A stretch of DNA of 64,000 nucleotides from Tillus elongatus (GCA_964006375.1 OZ023269.1:132238047-132302046); one strand, 5' to 3'. Positions 24,438 to 35,549 are shown, numbered from the stretch's first letter. Translations and numbers: made by a program. The notes: generated by a model not told the origin, from the letters alone.

Positions 24438-24842
24438 CTAGCTTAGAGTGGTGGTTCCTTTTCTATAGACATCGAATTTCAAAGTGTCGTTATTCTTGAT
24501 AACTAGTACTCCTAGGAAGGGTAATTTGTTATTAATTTGTAAAACGTGGGTAACTTTTATAGAATCAAATTTATTGTTTAATTTGGCAATAAAATCTTCT
24601 ATTCTGCAAATGTTTGTGTTAAACACTGTGAAAATATCCACGTAACAAAACCACACTCTAGGAAAATAACCACTTTCTTTTTCAAGATCTGTTTCAAATC
24701 TGCTCATGAAAAGGTCTGCAATAAATGGCGGTACTGGATTGCCCATTGCCGTGCCTTGGGTTTGTTCAAAAAATTCATTGTTCAATTGAAAAATATTTTG
24801 TTTGATACATAAAATTAAATATTCTTTGCAGACATTTTTCAT
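24438..24842 (-). pseudogene. Penelope-type reverse transcriptase, palm/thumb fragment
   Basis: EFFEQTQGTAMGNPVPPFIA (the Q-x-x-G-x-AMG-x-P block), DLFMSRFETDLEKESGYFPR, then FCYVDIFTVFNTNICRIEDF. The catalytic box normally reads R-YVDD; here it is YVDI, so the second Asp is lost. LPFLGVLVIKNNDTLKFDVY and RKGTTTLS follow, the Penelope-family post-catalytic block (L-x-FLD...F-x-x-Y-R-K-x-T). The N-terminal part is absent because the copy is 5'-truncated where the inverted terminus begins. Confidence 0.88.
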
Positions 24843-24883
24843 CCTCTGATGATGATAACTTGGTTAGTGAAACGATCGTAAGG
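24843..24883 (+). ncRNA. Hammerhead-like motif at the inverted right terminus
   Basis: CTGATGA 24846-24852, extra T, stem II GATAAC-TTG-GTTAGT (one mismatch), GAA 24869-24871, ACGATCGT palindrome, A as cleavage-site base and AGG pairing with CCT at the start. Opposite in sense to the element's ORFs. The stem II mismatch suggests partial decay. Confidence 0.52.
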
Positions 24884-24949
24884 TCTTTAAGAAAGATGTG
24901 TTGTGGTGATTTGGGTTCTCCAAGTGTACTTATTAGTATCTTAAATATT

Positions 24950-25160
24950 GTGTAAATTTTTAATTAAATGTTAGTTTCGTTTAAAATGCTTTAGCAACTT
25001 GCTGTGTAATTGGCAGAGTTCACCAGGCGCCAACAGTTGAATACTTGTGTCAACGTATGCATTCACCAGTTCCTCTGAGTTTTTGCTGGAACTCAAGTGT
25101 TGCTGAATGAGAGACCACAAAATAGTGCTTGAAGTCAACAATGTATTCATCAGTCTCCAA
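24950..25160. other. Sequence between two Penelope-type insertions
   Basis: A 210-bp A+T-rich stretch; no gene recognised. Confidence 0.5.
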
Positions 25161-25215
25161 CCGCTGAAATAAGCACGCTTGGAGAACCCAAATCACCACA
25201 ACACATTAAAAAAAG

Positions 25216-25715
<500 letters not shown>

Positions 25716-25756
25716 CCTGACGATCGTTTCACTAGCCAAGTTAGCGTCATCAGAGG
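25716..25756 (-). ncRNA. Hammerhead-like motif, left side of copy 4
   Basis: Minus strand: CCT, CTGATGA, extra C, stem II GCTAAC-TTG-GCTAGT (one A-C mismatch), GAA, ACGATCGT, C, AGG. Core bases intact; stem II slightly decayed. Confidence 0.52.
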
Positions 25757-26201
25757 ATGAATCATTCTAAATATCCACAACTCTATAGGTATTCTTCTGT
25801 AGGTAGTTGGTCACTAACGATTTAGTGATATTTATCTAAGTCATTACTGACTGACTACATGCAGAAGAATATAAATAGAGTTGTGGATATAAGATGTTCA
25901 ATACTGCGTTTGAATTATTATTGTTTAATTTTAGTGTACATAGATATTTGGTATTTTTCTAAATAGGACATACAAGTGTTTCGTTATTGGTAACGTTGTC
26001 TTAATATATTGTCTACTCTTGAACCTCTGCGATATACTCCGTAAAAGGCGCATGACAGGGCAGCGATAAGAAGAGTCAAGATAGAGAAATTGAACCAGGT
26101 GGGTTGTAGTTCGTAATAATTTAAATTAAATCATATACAGTCCAATCGAAGTAAGCACTTATTAGAGTGCGTCGTGACATAGAATATTTAGAATTATTCG
26201 T

Positions 26202-26242
26202 CCTCTGATGACACTAACTTGGTTAGTGAAACGATCGTGAGG
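26202..26242 (+). ncRNA. Hammerhead-like motif, right side of copy 4, cleavage base altered
   Basis: CTGATGA 26205-26211, extra C, stem II ACTAAC-TTG-GTTAGT with six perfect pairs (an A-U in place of the usual closing G-C, a compensatory change), GAA, ACGATCGT. The next base is G, which hammerheads do not tolerate at the cleavage site. Predicted inactive as written. Confidence 0.5.
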
Positions 26243-26589
26243 TTTTTTAAAATGTGTTGTGATTTGAGTTCTCCAAGTGTACTTATCAGTGCCCATAACA
26301 GGTTCCAATCTTCACTTAGTGAACTGCTGAAATGTAATCTATAGTCAGCAGATGAGCACTTAGACTCAGCTGTTGGCACCCGGTGAACTCTGCTGTTGCA
26401 ACTGCATGACAGTAGTTGTCAGTTATTAATTGCAATTAATTTAACAGAAATGCATAAAATATCAATTCTACAGAAAATTGGTTACGAAGATAATACACGA
26501 TCAGAGATCGAACTTGCTTGCCTATTTCAAAAAAAATTCCTAGTTGCATTTTAATTTAAACAGCGCCGGCAATGCGGGGAGAAATTGCC

Positions 26590-26660
26590 CATGAGCGTCT
26601 CGCCACAGTAATGATCCAGTTGAATTGATCATGCGCACTTTGCAGAATTTTTTGTTACGA
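26590..26660 (-). repeat. Short dispersed repeat shared with 30190-30250
   Basis: The reverse complement of TCTCGCCACAGTAATGATCC and TTGATCATGCGCACTTTGCA matches the + strand near 30196-30250 (TTGCAAAATGCGCATGATCA...ATTACTGTGGCGAGAC). Identity of the family unknown. Confidence 0.5.
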
Positions 26661-26734
26661 AATGAAAGACCTCTCTAGCGTGCTATTTACACACAGTCCT
26701 CCCAACCGACCTTCCCAGATATCACACACAACTT

Positions 26735-26978
26735 TCTAAGTTTATGGAAAATTGATTTTTTTTTAATTTTCAGATTTTTTTCGAAAAAAAATTTTTCCTC
26801 CGAAAATTACAAAGCTTTTTTAATGACATTTGGTGGATATGTTGCCTTGGGAAAGGCCTTCCTACATACCAAAATTCAACTTTCTAAGTTTAGAGAAAAT
26901 TGAGTTATCCAAGTTTGAAACATTTAATAAAAATTCACTACCATAACGCATTTGCTGCGTTCCGAACTTTTATATTTT
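26735..26978 (-). repeat. AT-carrier repeat, partial copy E (no AT tract)
   Basis: On the minus strand this matches the head of the family: AACGCAGCAAATGCGTTATG and TAGTGAATTTT. It ends before the (AT)n position, so it is a truncated relative. Confidence 0.6.
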
Positions 26979-27112
26979 CTTAATCGTGTGTGAAAATATA
27001 TTGTGATGAATGCAGTGTAATTATTTTAGTTGTTAAGTTATTCAGAAATAAAACAGTTGTGTATCATGCATTTGAAAATCGCAACAATTGCATTCCCGCA
27101 TAAATTTAAAAA

Positions 27113-27440
27113 GCCTGGACGCAGCAAGTACGTTATGGTAGTGAATTTTCATAGAAATGATCTGGCACAAAATATTTTATTATAACTTTTTTTCTTGTAA
27201 GATAGAAATCTAAATTTTGCTGTATAGTTTACTTTGTATATCGTAAACCTATCTACCAAATTTGGTTATCATAGCTTTTGTATTTTTTCAGATAAAAATT
27301 TTGTTCGAATGAAAACTCAAAATTTTCCCGGAAAACCTCGTCCGATTTTCCTGACTAACGAACTTATCCAAACCATTTACAAAAGGAAGGTTCAGGCCAA
27401 ATTTTATCAAAATCGGACCATTCTTTTTTGAGTTATAGAT

Positions 27441-27515
<75 letters not shown>

Positions 27516-27639
27516 CGAAACTGACCCCGGATATGGGTTCTAGGGGTCCTAGTTCGCGCTCATTTGCAAAAATTTTTTCAAAATTCAAAAGTCGGGATCT
27601 CCCCAATGGTGAATTTTATCTACGAAAAATTCACTAAAA
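27113..27639 (+). repeat. AT-carrier interspersed repeat, copy C
   Basis: Begins CCTGGACGCAGCAAGTACGT and ends CGAAAAATTCACTAAAA. It contains CCGGAAAACCTCGTCCGATT, the (AT)n at 27444-27512 and the GAAACTGACCCCGGATATGG block, in the same order as copies A and B. Confidence 0.8.
27444..27512. repeat. (AT)n microsatellite in AT-carrier copy C
   Basis: Pure AT run at the family's fixed internal site. Confidence 0.95.
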
Positions 27640-27836
27640 CTGTTGATTTTCTTTGTTATATTATAGAGTAGGCTGAGGCTGAGATAGATCAGTAATACAT
27701 TTTTATCAATGTATTTTGGTTATTGCAAAATTTTATTAATATTAAACTTAAAATAATTATGTAATGGGATAATTTTTAAAAAATAGGAAATTTAATAAAA
27801 AGCATATTATGTCAGTTTATAAAAAAAGTTACTTAC

Positions 27837-28190
27837 GAAATCCCAGGAAGATCCTTGCTTGCGGCGCCGATCCTTGAAGATGGCCGTGGAACCAACCGCG
27901 CCACCAGCACACCAACACCACACCACAAAAACTTAAAACGGGATTATTGTGAAATTATTTTTACCTTAACACTTCACCTGATTTATAATACTTTAAAAAA
28001 CTTCGCCAAAAGGGGGTGGATGCAAAACCCGCACATGAAACCCGATGCGCCGGCTATTTTCAAATTTGCAAAGTGCTGGCGGCTAAACAAAAATTCGTTC
28101 GACTGCATTGACTTAAAAACAAATTTGAAAATTCACCAGCCGCGAAAATATTAACGGTAAACGCGCGACGCGATTGCGAATTAAGTTATC
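27837..28190 (-). other. G+C-richer island with a consensus splice donor on the minus strand
   Basis: About 350 bp with CG-rich words (GCGGCGCCG, GCGCCGGC, CGCGCGACGCG) in A+T-rich surroundings. The minus strand reads CAAGCAAGGATCTTCCTGGG, ATTTC, then GTAAGTAAC, a near-perfect 5' splice site at 27836. This could be a non-coding first exon and promoter of a minus-strand transcript, or just a decayed element. No downstream exon was identified. From 28190 to 28714 nothing else was recognised. Confidence 0.3.
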
Positions 28191-28714
28191 ATTAAATAAA
28201 ATGAAACAAGACTCAAATTAAATTAAAATTGAATGTGTAAAATTTAGAAGAAATTCACAGACATGTTAACAGTAAAATGGTCGCCGGAAAACTGAACGAT
28301 CAAGGGTATGCAGATTGTGAAAAGAATTTAATCACAAATGTTTTTACACTCCTGTTGCACAAACGGAAGATAACGAACGTCCGTCGTAGGTGTTTTTTGT
28401 AGCTACAGTAAGTCACAGGGCCGCCTTATCTCATAGTTTTTTGTGCGCTTTCAGAACATGCTGGACGTTGTTGTGACAAAAAGTTGTTTGCAGGTAAATA
28501 AAAGTTTTAAAATGTTTACAATAAGTTGAGTTATTGATAAAGTTATAACGAAAATTATGAAACATTATGACTTGTGTATTTTAATTTAGTTTTAAAGAAT
28601 TTATATTTATAGGTATGCCAGAATATAATTATTGTGTAACACAAATGCTTATGGCAGGGCATAACATTTAGATTTTTTTAGACAGTTTTTCAATTACCTA
28701 TTACTTTTTTGGTT

Positions 28715-29326
<612 letters not shown>

Positions 29327-29388
<62 letters not shown>
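29327..29388. repeat. (AT)n microsatellite fused to LINE B
   Basis: The AT run joins directly to LINE B at ATCTGCACGGGCAC. In intact LINE B copies this point reads CTATAGATATCTGCACGGGC, so the AT run may have grown from the element's own TATAGATAT or may mark the insertion point. Confidence 0.9.
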
Positions 29389-29390
<2 letters not shown>

Positions 29391-29708
29391 GCACGGGCAC
29401 TGCTCAGAGGATCTTTCTTCCATTGTTCCTCCACCTGCTGCCCCCAACAGATTTACCAGGGGAACAGAGCGAATGCACCCTTTTTTACTGTCCAGGTCAT
29501 CAGACATACAACATCTTGTTATGCCCGCTCTTTTGTCCCGAGGTCTTCCAAGTTGTGGAATTCCTTGCCGGCACATGTTTTTCCTTCTCCTCCGAACCTC
29601 CAAACCTTTAAGTCCACAATTAACAAGTTGCCTCTTTCCTCGCTTGTCGACACCCATAGTACGATAGTATTTAGGCTGTTGGTCCTCGTGGTGTTGTTGA
29701 AAAAAAAG
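29389..29708 (+). pseudogene. LINE B copy 3: 3' fragment
   Basis: Only the last ~320 bp remain: GHCSEDLSSIVPPPAAPN (Glu-Glu in other copies), then a frameshifted C-terminal module and the GGCTGTTGGTCCTCGTGGTG 3' UTR with a short poly(A) at 29700-29706. It starts at the (AT)n tract. Confidence 0.88.
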
Positions 29709-29752
29709 GTCAGTTAGGTTTGTGTGTATGTGTAAACAGCACGTCAGGGAGG

Positions 29753-30161
29753 TAGGGATGCGCAATGTTCATCGATGTTTCTTAAACATCGATATTTTGC
29801 TTACGATGTTCAATATTCACATCGATTTTATTTTTTTCGATATTAGAAGGCAGCATTGATGTTTTTTACGATGTTTCATTCGATGTTTGTTAGTGCCGGT
29901 CATTTATTATTATCATTATCCATTGCCTAAAGCTAGGTTCATACACTCGCGAATTGCGTACTTGAATAAGAATAAATATTTTATATTTGTTTCTAAAATA
30001 TATTTTCATTATTTTGACTCAATATTACTACAGCTTTATAGAAAACATCGATGTTCAAGAAAATCGATGATTTGGTCCCATATTTTTAACACATCAACGT
30101 TTTGATTTCGATGTATGAAATGATGCCAACATTGATGTTTTAGAAACATCGCGCATTGCTA
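29753..30161. mobile_element. MITE with hAT-like terminal inverted repeats
   Basis: Left end TAGGGATGCGCAATGTT, right end AACATCGCGCATTGCTA, imperfectly inverted. The 8-bp flanks (AGGGAGGT / CAGAAGGT) are related, as expected for a decayed hAT target duplication. The interior is rich in CGATGTTT words (CATCGATGTTT, AAAACATCGATG), giving many nested small palindromes. No transposase. Confidence 0.6.
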
Positions 30162-30189
30162 CAGAAGGTCTTTTATTTCCTTACTTAAA

Positions 30190-30430
30190 TATTTTGCAAA
30201 ATGCGCATGATCAATGCAACCGGCGATTACTGTGGCGAGACACTCGTTTGTCTCTTTGTCTTCCTGCATGCTGATTGGCCATTGTAAATCTCTATGCCCT
30301 GGCTGTATGTTGTTTGAATCTCGCAATCAGGGCTCTGTAAATAAAAACAGAAATTGGAGTTCCACAAGGAAGTATACTGGGTCTACTCTTATTCCTGTTA
30401 CAGTGATATGTCACAAGCAAAGACGGAAGT
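30190..30430 (+). other. Short dispersed repeat plus a scrap of LINE reverse transcriptase
   Basis: The first ~60 bp match the repeat at 26590-26660 in inverse orientation. Near 30347-30408 the frame IGVPQGSILG is a LINE RT motif B fragment, followed by a stop. Too short to assign to a family. Confidence 0.45.
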
Positions 30431-30826
30431 GAAAGGTAATTTTTGTGCTTTGCCAGTAACCAATAGTGTTTGAAACTCAGAATCATCATAATTTACACAA
30501 ACTAGTACAGTCAGTCGCCCTTTGGATAAATTCCCATCAACACATTTTAGAGTTTTGTTCGGGAACATTTTATAAAAAAGTCCTGTCTAGTTTGCATGAA
30601 GACATCACATGCCTGATATTCCTCGGATATTTTTCGGAAGTTATTTTGAAGCCAACCAGGTGTGACTTTCTTATTTACAAATTCCGCTTCCCAGAAACTT
30701 TTCCTGAACTAATTGAAGTCTTTGTTTAAAACGAGAAATCCAACTTGTAGAATACCGGAAACAGGGTTCCCACTAAAAACAGCATATCAATTTCCCTGAC
30801 TTTCATATTCACAATCTATCCCAAAA

Positions 30827-31855
30827 ATGTGTCACACACTAGTACAGGATACAGTAGTTCTTCGCCTCATGGCGGAAAACACACTTCCCGAAAATGACAT
30901 TTATCAAATATACACAATTTTCCTTATAAATAAACGAAAAATGTCATTACAATGGCTTAAATCTTACTTAGAGGGTAAAAAAGTGATTATTGTGGCTGGG
31001 GCCTCCGAGTCGCCCCCTCACAGGCCTCAGGTGCAGGTGGGTGTACCTCAGGGGTCTGTGTTGGGACCTCTGCTGTTCATTGTGTTTGTTAACGAGCTGC
31101 CAATTAATGTTGCATCTGGTCTTGTGACCATGTATGCGGATGACATCACTGTTAGCGTATCTGCTGATAGTCACAAAGAACTTGTAGACAGTATTCAGGC
31201 TGTCATAAAGAAAGTGAAGGTCTGGTGCCAAAATAAAAGGTTAATCCTCAACCAAGATAAGACGGAATGCATTAGTTTCTCCATAAGAAGACCGGTAATT
31301 GCGGGAATGATGGATGATAGCGTATCCCTCAGTGCAGGTTCAAAATTTTTTGGTACATGTTTTGACACACATTTATCATGGGATGACCACATTGAACATG
31401 TTCGCGGCAAGCTTAATAGTGCGATTTTTGCATGAAATGTCTTCTGGGTGTCTATCATGCGCTGGCATATTCACACATTTCTTATAATGTTATTAGCTAG
31501 AGGCGTGATCGAGACTGTGAAAGGGTCTTTACTCTTCAAAAGCGCCTCTTGAGAATTACGTTTAATTTAGTGTCAAGAGAGAGCTTTATGGAAATGTTTA
31601 AAGACAAAAAAAATTTGACTTTTGCTTACAAATTAAAATGTGTTTCGCGAAGCAAAATTTACATCTTTCTCAAAAATTGTTTCTCTCATAAGTATCCATT
31701 ATTGTGGAGGTGTGTATAGAAGACGTCGTGACTTCGCCACCGATTGGAGGTCTCGTTTTATCTCATTCGAAGAGTGGAGGCTAGAAAGAGCTCTCGCACA
31801 GCCACTAACGGTCACAGCAAGAATTTTTTCGTGCAGCAGTTAGCAAACTTCTTAA
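30827..31855 (+). pseudogene. CR1/Jockey-like LINE reverse transcriptase
   Basis: MSLQWLKSYLEGKKVIIVAG, QVGVPQGSVLGPLLFIVFVN (RT motif B), LVTMYADDITVSVSADSHKE (intact catalytic YADD), QNKRLILNQDKTECISFSIR and SLSAGSKFFGTCFDTHLSWD, then a stop at 31434. The thumb and C-terminal parts continue in other frames to about 31855 (VFTLQKRLLRITFNL). The 5' part is missing. It lies between the two host genes. Confidence 0.85.
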
Positions 31856-31859
31856 CTGA

Positions 31860-32690
31860 ACACGTTATCTAGGAGCCTCTGCCTGGCGCTTGTCGAATAA
31901 ACACCCTTTAGTTTCGGTGGCTATTAAATTATCTTAAAAAGGGGTGATAAAATCCTTTCTGTTATCTGTACTACCTAATGATTATTGTCAGTGATTGTTT
32001 AAAGTAATTTAAACGATTTTTGAGTTTAAATAAACATCGTATTCAGCCTAAAAACGCGAGTTAAATTATGGTTCTTTGTTCCGACCTGTTGATTTCTTAC
32101 TTTAAATCAGAAAGCGTTCCTGGTTATTACCGAACTTTAAGTCAATTGGCAGTGAATTTCACTTGGGCCAATTCACGTTTTAATTGCGATTTGCAAAGTT
32201 TCCATCAAGCGAATTCAGAACATCGACATAGTTGTCAAATGGTCTTATAGTATTGGAGCAATAAATCCACCGGCCCAATAATCGCCAATGAGAAGTACCA
32301 CTCGTTTTCTCCAGCTTCTTCTCTCTTATTGGAGTCTCTGGAACCTGTGTCAGGCACTCATAGTTGATCCCACTTGGAAAGCATCTTCACGGGGTCATCA
32401 GGTAAATCAATGCAGGAAGACTTGGTGAGTCTTTATAAATATTTTCTCTGAACCAGCAGAATTTTTCATGCAGCAATCTCACATCTGTAGTTTTATAACC
32501 TGAACTTTCAAAATCATGTAATCAAGTTTGAGCTTAAACAATGCCAGGGAGGTGCTGTCAGAATAACTATAAATTTTCTGTTTAATAAATTCAAACAGTT
32601 TTTGAAATTGTAATTAGCAAATTTTGTCTGTAAAACACCTAACCTATACATTCTCTTTAATATCTCTCATTTTCAATAATTAATGTAGAA
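31860..32690. other. Unannotated stretch with a possible decayed Penelope end
   Basis: No gene recognised. Near 32340-32380, GGAACCTGTGTCAGGCACTC and CCCACTTGGA recall the outer Penelope-terminus block seen elsewhere here (GGAACCTGTGATGGGCACTG...ACACTTGGAGAACCC). Weak. Confidence 0.3.
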
Positions 32691-32708
32691 ATTTTACGTA
32701 GGAGTAGA

Positions 32709-32815
32709 GTAGAGAATTTTTCTTCCTCTGAAGATGTTGACTTGGTCAACGAAACGATCGTAAGGTCTCTGAAATATGTGTTGTGGTGATTTGGGTGTTC
32801 TCCAAGTGTACTTAT
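32709..32815 (+). mobile_element. Solo Penelope-terminus insertion (copy 5), about 107 bp
   Basis: An exact 10-bp duplication TAGGAGTAGA (32699-32708 and 32816-32825) brackets a unit containing AGAATTTTTC, a hammerhead-like motif and the outer block GTGTTGTGGTGATTTGGGTG ... GTGTACTTAT. It is one of the shortest insertions here that still has its own target duplication, so the terminal block alone appears able to mobilise with help in trans. Confidence 0.85.
32725..32765 (+). ncRNA. Hammerhead-like motif in solo element
   Basis: CCT at 32725-32727, CTGAAGA 32728-32734, extra T, stem II GTTGAC-TTG-GTCAAC with six perfect pairs, GAA 32751-32753, ACGATCGT 32754-32761, A32762 as cleavage base, AGG pairing with CCT. 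All core residues present apart from the extra base after A9. Confidence 0.65.
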
Positions 32816-33023
32816 TAGGAGTAGATTAATTTAATTTTTTTTAATGGAGCCTCACTCAAAGAACTGGCCAGTTAATTCATTGAAAAATTAAGCAATTGAT
32901 TGACAAATGTCAAGTAATTTACCTAATAATTTATGTTTATTTTTTGTTGAGCTGTAAAATACAGCATTTGATCTTTAATATACCTCAAGTAATTAATATT
33001 AACATTTTAGTAACATGCAACTA

Positions 33024-33091
33024 CCAAGGGTTGCGGTGCTATCGGGGCGGCAAGGCCGCGGACGAGCCCTGAGGGAACAAAAAAAAAAAAA
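33024..33091 (+). mobile_element. 68-bp 3' tip of LINE A
   Basis: The insert CAAGGGTTGCGGTGCTATCG ... GAGCCCTGAGGGAAC followed by poly(A) is flanked by an exact 12-bp duplication AACATGCAACTA (33012-33023 and 33092-33103). The same tail ends LINE A at 5406-5475. Extreme 5' truncation. Confidence 0.93.
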
Positions 33092-33103
33092 AACATGCAA
33101 CTA

Positions 33104-33965
33104 TCCTCATCTTATTGTTTTGTCATATGTATGTGAATTAATAATTTCTTGTTTTTGCTGCTTATTTGATTTCTATTTGTGTACAATTAATGTTTTTTTG
33201 AGATTTATCAACCATTTTATTTCATTTTGTTCGCTATTCCAAATTTAATTTATATGAATAAATTCAATATTTTGTTATATTAATATATATGTTTAATTGA
33301 AGAGAAATTCCTCCTTAATATCTCCTTTCTTTTGGCGTCTGCACAAACAATTGATTCCCACTAACGATTACCTAGATATCTAAATTTCTATATAACCTGG
33401 CACTAGTCTGGGGCGCCCACAAATATAGAACCCAAGGCAGTACTAAACAAAAAAGGAAAGAACGTGAGTATCCAACTACATCCAGATCTGTCAACCTCCT
33501 AAAAGTATTGCTAATCTTAATAAATACGATAATGATAGATAGCTATTTTAGGGTGGGGTGTTATAGGCAATCGTGACCTCACTATTGAGCAGATCTATAT
33601 CCACCTGAGGTCTATCACAATATACCACGGTTCTAGTTTTTCTTTGAAGGAGGTTACACACATCGATAAAGAAAATCTGAAACTTATCAAAAATATTGGA
33701 CAGCCAATGAAGCTCGATGAGTACAAAAGTATTTATATTTCTAGAGCAATAAAAATCAAACGTTCCTTAAATCGAGCCTCGCCACTGGAGTGCAGTCCTC
33801 TGTTTGCACACTGTCTTTGAAGCAGATAAACATTCCGAAACTTGTCAGGTAAAGTGAAAAAGAAAGTTCAACAACCTCGTCCGGCAATTAAAATAAAATA
33901 CACAGAAAATTTGCCTGCTATTTAATCATCCTCTCGGTATCGTTCTTTACCGACTCAGTATAAAA
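33104..33965. other. Unannotated A+T-rich stretch
   Basis: No gene or element recognised between the LINE A tip and the tandem array. Confidence 0.5.
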
Positions 33966-35298
33966 GAAGGTGTTTTAGTAGTAAAGTAGTTAGAATTTTT
34001 CATCCTCTGATGATGCTAACTTTTCCTGAAATGATCGTCAGGTCAGGTCAAGAAGGTGTTTTAGTAGTAAAGTAGTTAGAATTTTTCATCCTCTGACGAC
34101 GCTAACTTTTCCTGAAATGATCGTCAGGTCAGGTCAAGAAGGTGTTTTAGTAGTAAAGTAGTTAGAATTTTTCATCCTCTGACGACGCTAACTTTTCCTG
34201 AAATGATCGTCAGGTCAGGCCAAGAAGGTGTTTTAGTAGTAAAGTAGTTAGAATTTTTCATCCTCTGACGACGCTAACTTTTCCTGAAATGATCGTCAGG
34301 TCAGGCCAAGAAGGTGTTTTAGTAGTAAAGTAGTTAGAATTTTTCATCCTCTGACGACGCTAACTTTTCCTGAAATGATCGTCAGGTCAGGCCAAGAAGG
34401 TGTTTTAGTAGTAAAGTAGTTAGAATTTTTCATCCTCTGACGACGCTAACTTTTCCTGAAATGATCGTCAGGTCAGGCCAAGAAGGTGTTTTAGTAGTAA
34501 AGTAGTTAGAATTTTTCATCCTCTGACGACGCTAACTTTTCCTGAAATGATCGTCAGGTCAGGCCAAGAAGGTGTTTTAGTAGTAAAGTAGTTCGAATTT
34601 TTCATCCTCTGATGACGCTAACTTTTCCTGTAATGATTGTCAGGTCAGGCCAAGAAGGTGTTTTAGTAGTAAAGTAGTTCGAATTTTTCATCCTCTGATG
34701 ATGCTAACTTTTCCTGTAATGATCGTCAGGTCAGGTCAAGAAGGTGTTTTAGTAGTAAAGTAGTTAGAATTTTTCATCCTCTGACGACGCTAACTTTTCC
34801 TGAAATGATCGTCAGGTCAGGTCAAGAAGGTGTTTTAGTAGTAAAGTAGTTCGAATTTTTCATCCTCTGATGACGCTAACTTTTCCTGAAATTATCGTCA
34901 GGTCAGGTCAAAAAGGTGTTTTAGTAGTAAAGTAGTTCGAATTTTTCATCCTCTGATGACGCTAACTTTTCCTGAAATGATTGTCAGGTCAGGCCAAGAA
35001 GGTGTTTTAGTAGTAAAGTAGTTCGAATTTTTCATCCTCTGATGACGCTAACTTTTCCTGAAATGATTGTCAGGTCAGGTCAAGAAGGTGTTTTAGTAGT
35101 AAAGTAGTTAGAATTTTTCATCCTCTGATGACGCTAACTTTTCCTGAAATTATCGTCAGGTCAGGTCAAGAAGGTGTTTTAGTAGTAAAGTAGTTAGAAT
35201 TTTTTATCCTCTGATGACGCTAACTTTTCCTGAAATGATCGTCAGGTCTTTAAAAAGATGTGTTGTGGTGATTTGGGTTCTCCAAGTGTACTTATCGT
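33966..35298 (+). repeat. Tandem array of 15 x 86-bp units derived from the Penelope terminus
   Basis: Fifteen copies in exact 86-bp register (phase marker GGTGTTTTAGTAGTAAAGTA at 33969, 34055, 34141 and so on to 35173). Each unit contains a hammerhead-like remnant: TCATCCTCTGACGACGC, then TAACTTTTCCTGAAATGATC and GTCAGGTCAGG. The CTGANGA and GAAA words are kept, but the 3' arm of stem II (GGTTAG) is replaced by TTTCC, so stem II cannot form as in the other copies. After the last unit the sequence runs into the full outer block ATGTGTTGTGGTGATTTGGG and GTGTACTTAT. Units differ by a few changes (TGACGACG / TGATGACG / TGATGATG; AGTTAGAA / AGTTCGAA; GGTCAGG(C/T)CAAG). Confidence 0.95.
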
Positions 35299-35549
35299 AT
35301 ACTTTGTTAAAAGCTTCAACAAACTTGTGAACTAGTGAAATTTATGCTAAATAAATTTATTATTATTGTTATTAATACGAAATGGAACTGTAGTCAATTT
35401 ATGCTGTAATTTGGAATTCATTTCATAATCACAGCCTGAAATGCTGGAATGTCTAAGTGATTTGTGCATTCTGATTCTGCAAGTTTCATAAATGTTTAAT
35501 TCTCAAAGAATATTTTGAAATAATAGAGCCTTTAAGTTTTAAAAAAACT

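Larger units (their letters stand above)
23336..24933 (-). mobile_element. Penelope-like element, 5'-truncated, with hammerhead-like termini
   Basis: Bounded by an exact 11-bp target-site duplication TAGTATCTTAA (23325-23335 and 24934-24944). On the minus strand it encodes the C-terminal part of a Penelope-type reverse transcriptase (24842-24438) followed by a GIY-YIG endonuclease (24285-23914). The left end holds terminal sequence (AAGTACAGTTGGAGAACCC, AATCACCACAACA) and a minus-strand hammerhead-like motif. The right end holds the same block in opposite orientation with a plus-strand motif, so the termini are inverted. Inverted terminal copies and variable target duplications are known for Penelope elements. 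RT fingers and N-terminus are missing and there are stops, so the copy is dead. Confidence 0.9.

Noticed and set aside
30292..30489. Small minus-strand ORF as a gene
   Set aside because: Overlaps an RT scrap and a dispersed repeat; no support.
33966..35298. CRISPR-like array (regular repeats)
   Set aside because: The whole 86-bp unit repeats without unique spacers, the DNA is eukaryotic and no cas gene is present. It is a tandem repeat of a retroelement end.
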